Positions 1 to 4,078 of a stretch of 5,234 nt of DNA are shown in pieces. The stretch covers positions 1-5,234 of the forward strand of contig SXZC01000092.1 in NCBI GenBank assembly GCA_005788075.1, written 5' to 3'. Positions within the stretch are counted from its first letter, which is position 1, and the number at the start of each line of letters is the position of its first letter. The notes beneath the pieces were generated by a model. The model worked only from the letters and a program-made list of their open reading frames with translations, was not told the origin of the DNA and did not search any database. Both the position numbers and the translations under genes were made by a program. The stretch is from Actinomycetota bacterium. Its GTDB lineage: Bacteria > Actinomycetota > Thermoleophilia > Miltoncostaeales > Miltoncostaeaceae.

Positions 1-250
1 CCACGCCGCGCAAATCGGCCTTCGTGAACTTCGCCCCCCGCAGGTTGCCGTGATGCTCGACGGTCCAGCGGTGGACGACGCCGCGGCAGTCGGCTCCGGG
101 CTGGAGAACGCAGGTCTTCTTGCCGGTGCCGATGGTCGTGGACTGATCGCCGACGAGCACGGTCTTCGAGGTGCCATCGGCGAGTCCGGAGGCGGGGATG
201 GCCAGCCCGAGGGCGGCGGTGGCGAGGATTGCAGTGGTGCGAAGGTGCAT
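1..250 (-). CDS. Exported pentapeptide-repeat protein, N-terminal part (cut by left window edge)
   Basis: This is the fourth and last visible member of the array. Only the first 83 residues lie in the window, and the reading frame is open at the left edge. It begins MHLRTTAILATAALGL, a Sec-type signal peptide with a likely cleavage after ASGLA (about residue 24). A spacer follows, then the family module IGTGKKTC-x7-C with cysteines 47 and 55. The first pentapeptides (LRGAKF, TKADL) start near residue 70. The ATG at 248-250 is preceded by AAGGA (complement of 256-260) at 5 nt. Residues 40-82 differ at only two positions from the matching part of the next gene (279-1088), and the DNA is nearly identical, so the two arose by recent duplication. 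It sits 28 nt downstream of that gene and is probably co-transcribed with it. The mature product should be a secreted right-handed beta-helix. Its length and C-terminus are unknown, and its function is not recognised. Confidence 0.9.
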   Translation of the reverse strand, partial: MHLRTTAILATAALGLAIPASGLADGTSKTVLVGDQSTTIGTGKKTCVLQPGADCRGVVHRWTVEHHGNLRGAKFTKADLRGV

Positions 251-278
251 GGGGGTCCTTTCGGGGGAAGCCGGTCGG

Positions 279-1088
279 TCAGCAGCCGGTGCTGGTCACC
301 GTGCCGTTGGGGCAGGTGGTGTACCACCACGTCACTCCGGCGAGGTTCGCACCGGTGAGGTTCGCGCCGCTCAGCAGCGCGTTGCTGAGGTCCGCGTTGG
401 TGAGGTTCGCACTGGTGAAGTTCGCGCTGGTGAGCGTGGCGCTGTAGAGGAGCGCAGAGGTGAGGTTCGCGCTGGTGAAGTTCGCCCCAAAGGCAATCGA
501 TGTGGAGAGGCCTGCGTCAGTGAGGTCCGCGCTGCTGAGATTCGTCTCGAAAAGATCGGCGCCCCACATGTCCGCGCCGGTGAGGTTCGCGCCGGTGAGA
601 TTCGCGTAGGCAAGATTCGCCTCGTAGAAGTCGGCGTCGGTGAGATCCGCCCCCGCGAGGTCCTGGCGCTCGCAATCAGGTGCGGTCGCGCAGTTCCCGT
701 TCGCCCGCTTCCCCGTCCTCGGCGGCGCATCGAAGCGCGCACCCCTGAGCTTCGCCTCCCGGAAGTCCGCGTGCCGCAGCTTCGCCCCCCGGAAGTCGGC
801 CTTGCGGAGGTCAGCCCCCCTGAAGTCCGCGCCCCGCAGGTCGGCCTTCGTGAACTTCGCCCCCCGCAGGTTGCCGTGGTGCTCGACGGTCCAGCGGTGC
901 ACGACGCCGCGGCAGTCAGCGCCGGGCTTGAGAGCGCAGGTCTTCTTGCCCGTTCCGATGGTGGTGGGCGGCGCGGGGCCCGCGCACACGCCGTGGCCTC
1001 CGCAGAACGAGACACCGGCCTGCCCCGCCGCGGGCAGCGCAGCGCCAGCAATGGCGGTGGCGAGGATGGCGGTGGTGCGAAGGCGCAT
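279..1088 (-). CDS. Exported two-block pentapeptide-repeat protein, 269 aa
   Basis: The order is: signal peptide (residues 1 to about 24, cleavage near AAGQA); a short insert with C29 and C35; the IGTGKKTC-x7-C module (C51, C59); a basic pentapeptide block (about 73-119, units such as LRGAD, FRGAK); a non-repeat linker containing PPRTGKRAN and C133/C139; a Thr/Ser/Asn-rich pentapeptide block (about 144-250, units such as LTGAN, FTSAN); and the tail TTCPNGTVTSTGC with C259 and C269. All eight cysteines fall in spaced pairs. Residues 142-269 contain no Lys, Arg or His. Pentapeptide repeats fold as a four-sided right-handed beta-helix with Leu/Phe and Ala facing inward. The signal peptide places this one outside the membrane, unlike the cytoplasmic gyrase-binding Qnr/MfpA proteins. 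The start has AAGGA 6 nt upstream. It lies 25 nt downstream of the 260-aa member. Ligand and role are unknown. Confidence 0.93.
   Translation of the reverse strand: MRLRTTAILATAIAGAALPAAGQAGVSFCGGHGVCAGPAPPTTIGTGKKTCALKPGADCRGVVHRWTVEHHGNLRGAKFTKADLRGADFRGADLRKADFRGAKLRHADFREAKLRGARFDAPPRTGKRANGNCATAPDCERQDLAGADLTDADFYEANLAYANLTGANLTGADMWGADLFETNLSSADLTDAGLSTSIAFGANFTSANLTSALLYSATLTSANFTSANLTNADLSNALLSGANLTGANLAGVTWWYTTCPNGTVTSTGC
401..485 (-). repeat. 60-nt-offset direct repeat inside the 269-aa pentapeptide gene
   Basis: Bases 401-425 and 461-485 match at 24 of 25 positions (difference at 411/471). Both encode FTSANLT. The 60-nt offset is 20 residues, exactly one coil of a pentapeptide beta-helix. 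Confidence 0.75.
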
Positions 1089-1113
1089 GGGGAGTCCTTG
1101 TGTGGTCAGGCGC

Positions 1114-1896
1114 TCAGCAGCCGACGCTGGTCACCGCGCCATTGGGGCAGATGGTGCTCGAGAAGACCGCCTGGGAGAAGTTCGCGCCGGTGAGGTACGC
1201 ATAGCTGAAGTCCGCATAGGAGAGGTTGGCGCTGGTGAGGTTTGCGCTCGTGAAGTTCGCTGCGGGAACGTACGGGAAGTTGGTGCTGGCATAGGAGAGG
1301 TTGGCGCTGGTGAGGTTTGCGCTCGTGAGGTTCGCTCCGGGCAAATACGCATACGAGAGGTTCGCACTGGTGAGATACGCGCCCACGAAGTACGTCTTCA
1401 GGGCCGACGCCACAGTGAGGTTCGCGCTGCCGAGGAACGCATCCTTGAAGGCCGCCATATCGAGAATCGCATGTGTGAAATCCGCGCTGGCGAGGTCGGC
1501 GCCCGAGCAGTCCCCATTCCCAGTACACCCGTCAGGCATCTGGTTCGCCCGCTTGCGGGTGCCCTTCGGCGGTCCGAACTGCGCGCCCTTGAGGTTCGCG
1601 TAGCTGAAGTCCGCCCCGCCGAGCTTCGCGCCGCGGAATGAGGTCCCTCGAAGATCGGCTCCCACGAAGTTCGCGCCCTTGAGATTCGCCTTGTCGAAGC
1701 GCACGCCACGAAGGTTCTTGCCCGCGAAGTTCGCGCCGATGGCCTTGATTGCGTTGCACGAGGCCCCGCGCTTGGGCACGCAGGTCTTCGACCCGGTGCC
1801 GATCGGGGCGATGGGGAGCTCCGCGGCGGAGGCGGTGCCTGCGACGGTGAGGCCCAGGGCGGCGGTGGCGAGGATTGCGGTGGTGCGAAGGCGCAT
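1114..1896 (-). CDS. Exported two-block pentapeptide-repeat protein, 260 aa
   Basis: I chose the ATG at 1894-1896 because it begins the family signal peptide MRLRTTAILATAALGL and has AAGGA 6 nt upstream. The frame stays open for 54 more codons, but that extension is arginine/proline-rich and runs into the previous gene. Likely signal cleavage is after TASA (residue 24). Next come IGTGSKTC-x7-C (C39, C47), a first pentapeptide block (about 52-107), a linker with GTRKRAN and C124/C130, and a second block (about 131-245) rich in TSANL and SYA units. The tail is CPNGAVTSVGC (C250, C260). The six cysteines form three pairs. After K167 there are no Lys, Arg or His residues. The second block carries an internal 25-residue duplication (the TSANLTSANLSYA element occurs twice). 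It is probably the first gene of a three-gene operon with 279-1088 and 1-250. Expected to be secreted; molecular function not recognised. Confidence 0.93.
   Translation of the reverse strand: MRLRTTAILATAALGLTVAGTASAAELPIAPIGTGSKTCVPKRGASCNAIKAIGANFAGKNLRGVRFDKANLKGANFVGADLRGTSFRGAKLGGADFSYANLKGAQFGPPKGTRKRANQMPDGCTGNGDCSGADLASADFTHAILDMAAFKDAFLGSANLTVASALKTYFVGAYLTSANLSYAYLPGANLTSANLTSANLSYASTNFPYVPAANFTSANLTSANLSYADFSYAYLTGANFSQAVFSSTICPNGAVTSVGC
1214..1336 (-). repeat. Imperfect 75-nt-offset direct repeat inside the 260-aa pentapeptide gene
   Basis: Bases 1214-1261 and 1289-1336 are identical at 47 of 48 positions (difference at 1254/1329). They encode the repeated TSANLTSANLSYA element of the second block. 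The 75-nt offset is 25 residues, five pentapeptides. The DNA between them encodes an irregular TNFPYVPA stretch that breaks the pentapeptide pattern. Confidence 0.85.
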
Positions 1897-1930
1897 GGGA
1901 AGTCCTTGTGCGCGGAGGGAACTCCACCCC

Positions 1931-1954
1931 AGCCTATCGCCTGCCCGGCACAGG
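1931..1954 (-). promoter_or_regulatory. Shared promoter-like box upstream of the 260-aa pentapeptide gene
   Basis: Read on the minus strand, this stretch is CCTGTGCCGGGCAG, then GCGA, then TAGGCT. It ends 34 nt before the ATG at 1896. TAGGCT fits the TANNNT form of an actinobacterial sigma-70 -10 element, and TGCC-G-GGCA just upstream is an inverted repeat. It matches the box at 2375-2398 at 20 of 24 positions with almost the same distance to the start codon. No clear TTGACA-like -35 is present, so it could be an activator-dependent promoter or an operator overlapping one. Confidence 0.5.
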
Positions 1955-2006
1955 AAAGGCCGTGGAGGGTGCCTGGTCCCGCGGGCGCACCGGGGGGGAA
2001 AGATCG

Positions 2007-2339
2007 TCAGCAGCCGGTGCTGGTCACCGTGCCGTTGGGACAGGTCGCGCCGGTCCACGTGACGCCCACCACGAGCGCTCCGCCCAGGTTGGCGGCCCTG
2101 ATGTTCGCGCCCCGGAAGTTGGCGTTGCGGATGTTCGCCCCGGTGAAGTTCGCGCGCGCCATGCTGCCCGAGTAGGTGATGCGTGCCCGTGATGTGACCC
2201 CACTGCAGTCAGCCCCGGGCCCCAGCACGCAGGTCTTCGTGCCGGTGCCGATCGTCGGGGCCTGCCGGGCCAGGCCGACAGCCGGGACCGCTGCCCCGAG
2301 GGCGGCGATGGCGAGGATTGCGGTGGCGTGGCGCCGCAT
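2007..2339 (-). CDS. Small exported pentapeptide-repeat protein, 110 aa
   Basis: This is the minimal member of the family and the first gene of the array. A signal peptide (MRRHATAILAIAALG..., likely cleavage after VGLA, residue 24) is followed by IGTGTKTC-x7-C (C37, C45). About seven pentapeptides follow (roughly 60-93, units such as FTGAN, IRNAN, FRGAN), enough for fewer than two beta-helix coils. The end is ATCPNGTVTSTGC with C100 and C110. It has both terminal cysteine modules but lacks the KRAN linker, the CX5C pair and the long Thr-rich block of its larger relatives. The last 33 nt of the gene are identical to the last 33 nt of the 269-aa gene. The ATG has AAGGA 6 nt upstream and a promoter-like box 35 nt upstream. 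A 110-nt gap, containing a second copy of that box, separates it from the next gene, so it may be its own transcription unit. It could be a shortened paralogue or the ancestral short form; the sequence does not decide. Confidence 0.88.
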   Translation of the reverse strand: MRRHATAILAIAALGAAVPAVGLARQAPTIGTGTKTCVLGPGADCSGVTSRARITYSGSMARANFTGANIRNANFRGANIRAANLGGALVVGVTWTGATCPNGTVTSTGC

Positions 2340-2374
2340 GGGAAGTCCTTGGGTGGGGGATGACCTGTGGCGAG

Positions 2375-2398
2375 AGCCTACCGGCTGCCCGGGGCAGG
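2375..2398 (-). promoter_or_regulatory. Shared promoter-like box upstream of the 110-aa pentapeptide gene
   Basis: On the minus strand it reads CCTGCCCCGGGCAG, then CCGG, then TAGGCT, ending 35 nt before the ATG at 2339. CTGCC-CCG-GGCAG is a perfect 5-bp inverted repeat, and TAGGCT is a -10-like hexamer. It is the partner of the box at 1931-1954. The surrounding intergenic DNA is much less alike apart from the ribosome site, which suggests the box is functional or was copied together with the gene start. Confidence 0.5.
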
Positions 2399-2429
2399 CC
2401 CTGCGCAGCAGCCTGTGCGGGCGGGCTTG

Positions 2430-2435
2430 TATTTT
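2430..2435 (+). promoter_or_regulatory. Candidate -10 element for the methyltransferase gene
   Basis: TATTTT fits the TANNNT -10 pattern and is the single AT-rich hexamer in an otherwise GC-rich gap. It lies 47 nt before the ATG at 2483, which would give a 5' leader of roughly 40 nt. There is no recognisable -35 at 16-18 nt spacing, so support is weak. Confidence 0.3.
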
Positions 2436-2470
2436 GCGGATCGCAGTGGGGCGAAACGTCCCTGGCCGCG

Positions 2471-2477
2471 AGAGGAG
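2471..2477 (+). promoter_or_regulatory. Ribosome binding site that fixes the methyltransferase start
   Basis: AGAGGAG lies 5 nt upstream of the ATG at 2483. The in-frame ATGs at 2318 and 2516 have no comparable purine-rich site at the right distance, so 2483 is preferred. Confidence 0.75.
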
Positions 2478-2482
2478 ACGGG

Positions 2483-3253
2483 ATGGCCAAGTGGCCCATC
2501 AGCGGTGGCGACGGCATGTCGCAGGATGAGCGCCGCGCGTACTGGGAGAGCGAGCATGCCGACCACGACTACGAGGGCGTGTTCAGCATCTCGCAGGACG
2601 AGGGCGTGATCGGGCCATGCGTCGATGCCATCACGCGGCGGGGCTGCCGCCGGGTGATCGTGGCGGGCTGCGGGTCGAATGTGGCCCTGCAGCAGGCCAT
2701 CGCCGAGCGCGTGCCGCAGGTGGTGTCGGTGACGGGCGTGGACTTCCCGCGGGTGGTGGAGGTCGCGGCGCGCCGCACCGATGATCCGCGCATCGGCTAC
2801 GTGGGCGCGGACATCGCGGTGGACGGATGCGGTGTGTCGGGCGATTGCGTGATCACCATCAACTCCGTGCTCTCGGACCTCGATGAGGAGAACCGCGCGC
2901 TGCTGCGACGTTTTCGCGAGGCCTTGCCTGAGGGGGGCCTGCTTGCCGGGTTCTTCGCGACCATCTTCACCCCGCTCGAGCTCGGCTACCTGCAGCCCGA
3001 CCGGCGCATGCTCGACCAGGTGAACCTGGAGGAGTGCCGCTTCGCCGAGGAGCAGCAGGGCATCACGCAGATCTTCTATACCCCCCTGCGCCTGCGCGCG
3101 GTGCTGCGCGAGGCCGGCTTCGGGCTCACGCGCATGGAGGTGGTGTTCTTCGACTCGCCCGAGTTGGCCGACCACGCGCGCGCCTACTACCGCCTGGGGG
3201 ACGACCCCGACGTGATGGCGTGGGAGCTGTTCGTGGAGGCCGTGGCCCAGTAG
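2483..3253 (+). CDS. Class I SAM-dependent methyltransferase-like protein, 256 aa
   Basis: The protein has a Rossmann-type methyltransferase layout. An N-terminal lead-in (AYWESEHADHDYEG, about 19-32) is followed by glycine motif I, VIVAGCGSN (58-66), where the methyl donor would bind. Strand 2 with its acidic end is TGVDF (84-88), an acidic GAD follows at 108-110, and strand 4 is DCVITINSVLSDLD (121-134). The segment LPEGGLLAGFFATIF (148-162) resembles the strand 5 region, and YTPLRLRAVLREAGF (199-213) is a typical late helix. The family methylates small molecules, proteins or nucleic acids using S-adenosylmethionine; nothing here indicates the substrate. The product is soluble, with no signal peptide. 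Motif I is GCG followed by SN rather than the usual GxGxG, and the post-II region is short, so it is a divergent member. The gene is transcribed away from the pentapeptide array and is 71 nt upstream of the lipoprotein gene. The fold is fairly sure; enzymatic activity is inferred. Confidence 0.87.
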   Translation: MAKWPISGGDGMSQDERRAYWESEHADHDYEGVFSISQDEGVIGPCVDAITRRGCRRVIVAGCGSNVALQQAIAERVPQVVSVTGVDFPRVVEVAARRTDDPRIGYVGADIAVDGCGVSGDCVITINSVLSDLDEENRALLRRFREALPEGGLLAGFFATIFTPLELGYLQPDRRMLDQVNLEECRFAEEQQGITQIFYTPLRLRAVLREAGFGLTRMEVVFFDSPELADHARAYYRLGDDPDVMAWELFVEAVAQ

Positions 3254-3264
3254 CGGCTGCCCGC

Positions 3265-3270
3265 TACGAT
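3265..3270 (+). promoter_or_regulatory. Candidate -10 element for the lipoprotein gene
   Basis: TACGAT fits the TANNNT -10 pattern. It lies in the 71-nt gap between the methyltransferase stop and the lipoprotein start, 54 nt before the ATG. No good -35 hexamer is seen upstream, so a separate promoter is plausible but unproven, and read-through from the methyltransferase gene is also possible. Confidence 0.35.
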
Positions 3271-3324
3271 CCCCGTCAGGTCGTTTCCCCGCCCCGCGCA
3301 CCCCACTGCCCTGGAGGCTCTCCC

Positions 3325-3954
3325 ATGCGCCTGAGGTCCCTCGCCCTTACGTCCGCCGCCGCACCGGCCCTCGCTCTGGTGCTCTCCGCAGGCATCCTCA
3401 TCGGCTGCGGCAGTAGCTCCGACAGCGCCGCGAGCACCGCACCCCTCACTCAGGCCAAGTACGTCCAGACGGCAGAGGCCATCTGCAAGGAGGCCAAGCT
3501 CGCCCGCACCGGGCTCGATCCGGGTCTCGACTCGCCCGAGGGACGCGCCGACCTGACGGCGGGCATCACGGCGGGGGAGAAGCTGGCGACCGACCTCAAG
3601 GCCCTGGTGCCGCCATCAGGCCTGAAGGCCAAGCATGAGGAGTTCGTGTCGGTGAGCGCCGATTCGGCCTCGGTGATGCGCACGTTCCTCGAGCGCGCCG
3701 AGGCCGACACGGGCGGCGCGGCCGACTCCGCCGCCCTCGAAGCCGATCTCAAGATGGCGGAGGCGCTGTATTACAAGCAGGTCCTCGTCGCGAAGGAGCT
3801 CGGGCTGACCGAGTGCGGGGCGAACCGGGCGAGCCTGGTCGAGCGACGTGCGGCTGCGTGCGGCAGCGGCAGCGGCAGCAACAACTACTGCGGCCGTTCC
3901 GGGCTGCAGTTCCAGGATCGCATCGGCCGCCTTCACTGGCTGCACGGGCACTGA
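3325..3954 (+). CDS. Predicted lipoprotein of unknown function, 209 aa
   Basis: The ATG at 3325 has GGAGG (3313-3317) 7 nt upstream. Residues 1-27 form a lipoprotein signal peptide ending in the lipobox LIGC, with C28 as the predicted lipidated cysteine. A Ser/Ala-rich tether (29-40) follows. The body is alpha-helical: YVQTAEAICKEAK (46-58), LTAGITAGEKLATDLKAL (77-94), and a long stretch to LGLTECG (159-165). I recognise this general plan (a Cys in an early 'A-x-A-I-C' helix and a second Cys in a closing 'GL-x-x-C' motif) from small actinobacterial surface lipoproteins, where a C54-C164 disulfide is likely. No function is known to me. After C164 there is an atypical 45-residue tail with a Gly-Ser run (181-185) and two more cysteines (C180, C189). 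The gene ends one base before the stop of the convergent small reading frame. It is probably anchored on the outer face of the membrane. Confidence 0.85.
   Translation: MRLRSLALTSAAAPALALVLSAGILIGCGSSSDSAASTAPLTQAKYVQTAEAICKEAKLARTGLDPGLDSPEGRADLTAGITAGEKLATDLKALVPPSGLKAKHEEFVSVSADSASVMRTFLERAEADTGGAADSAALEADLKMAEALYYKQVLVAKELGLTECGANRASLVERRAAACGSGSGSNNYCGRSGLQFQDRIGRLHWLHGH
3862..3879 (+). repeat. Three tandem copies of GGCAGC
   Basis: A perfect 6-bp microrepeat in the 3' part of the lipoprotein gene, encoding Gly-Ser-Gly-Ser-Gly-Ser. It lies in the atypical C-terminal tail and is a place where slippage would add or remove Gly-Ser pairs without shifting the frame. Confidence 0.8.
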
Positions 3955-3955
3955 G

Positions 3956-4066
3956 TCAGGGAATGGCCAGCACGACGGCGGCGATGATCGCCCCCGCTGC
4001 GCTGATGACGGGGATCAGCACCGCGGCGATGATCCCCGTGAACGTCCATCCCGGTCCCGGCCTCAT
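3956..4066 (-). CDS. Possible small single-span membrane protein, 36 aa
   Basis: The frame from ATG 4064-4066 to TGA 3956-3958 encodes MRPGPGWTFTG followed by about 25 hydrophobic residues (IIAAVLIPVISAAG..., ending VLAIP). It looks like a single transmembrane helix with a short positively charged N-terminus. It starts 9 nt after the stop of the methyltransferase on the same strand, so it could be translated by coupling. No good Shine-Dalgarno site is visible. A TAGGCT hexamer lies 6 nt before the ATG, which is the spacing of a leaderless actinobacterial promoter. Third positions are almost all G or C. However, the antisense frame from 3963 shares the same wobble positions, so this does not settle the strand. 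The hydrophobic product and co-directional placement favour the minus strand. Function unknown. Confidence 0.42.
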   Translation of the reverse strand: MRPGPGWTFTGIIAAVLIPVISAAGAIIAAVVLAIP

Positions 4067-4072
4067 GGGGCG

Positions 4073-4078
4073 AGCCTA
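4073..4078 (-). promoter_or_regulatory. TAGGCT hexamer overlapping methyltransferase stop codon
   Basis: On the minus strand the TAG stop of the methyltransferase is the first half of TAGGCT, which fits TANNNT. The ATG of the 36-aa frame follows after 6 nt, a spacing typical of leaderless transcripts. The same hexamer ends the two boxes in the pentapeptide array. There is no clear -35, and chance occurrence is possible in GC-rich DNA. Confidence 0.25.

Larger units (their letters stand above)
2340..2482. other. Divergent intergenic region between pentapeptide array and methyltransferase
   Basis: These 143 bases separate the leftward pentapeptide array from the rightward methyltransferase gene. 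They hold the leftward ribosome site (2346-2350), the leftward promoter-like box (2375-2398), the only AT-rich patch in the gap (around 2429-2436) and the rightward ribosome site (2471-2477). No RNA gene or convincing terminator is visible. The open frame running rightward from 2318 through this gap has no family-like residues and is taken as non-coding. Confidence 0.6.

Noticed and set aside
171..1641. Long plus-strand open frames rich in GEVRAGEVR-type repeats (171-1193 and 640-1641)
   Set aside because: They are antisense to the pentapeptide genes. Their periodicity is the mirror image of the 15-nt pentapeptide codon pattern. They have no ribosome site or family-like features, while the minus-strand products have signal peptides and conserved modules.
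330..1720. Dense short direct repeats that could look like a CRISPR or satellite array
   Set aside because: The period is 15 nt, degenerate and in frame with the minus-strand pentapeptide units. There are no unique spacers between constant repeats.
279..1896. Identification as Qnr/MfpA-type fluoroquinolone-resistance pentapeptide proteins
   Set aside because: These proteins have signal peptides, paired cysteines and a non-repeat linker, so they are exported. The gyrase-binding proteins are cytoplasmic and lack these features.
1968..1991. Possible terminator hairpin between the 110-aa and 260-aa pentapeptide genes
   Set aside because: The stem is only 5 bp (GGTGC/GCACC) around a 14-nt loop, there is no T-run, and the inner CCCGCGGG can pair with itself instead.
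1897..2058. Upstream extension of the 260-aa protein to 2058
   Set aside because: The extra 54 residues are not family-like, overlap the preceding gene and have no ribosome site. The internal ATG at 1896 has AAGGA and a signal peptide.
2318..2482. Upstream start of the small methyltransferase at 2318
   Set aside because: The start lies inside the divergent pentapeptide gene, the added residues are low-complexity, and AGAGGAG supports 2483.
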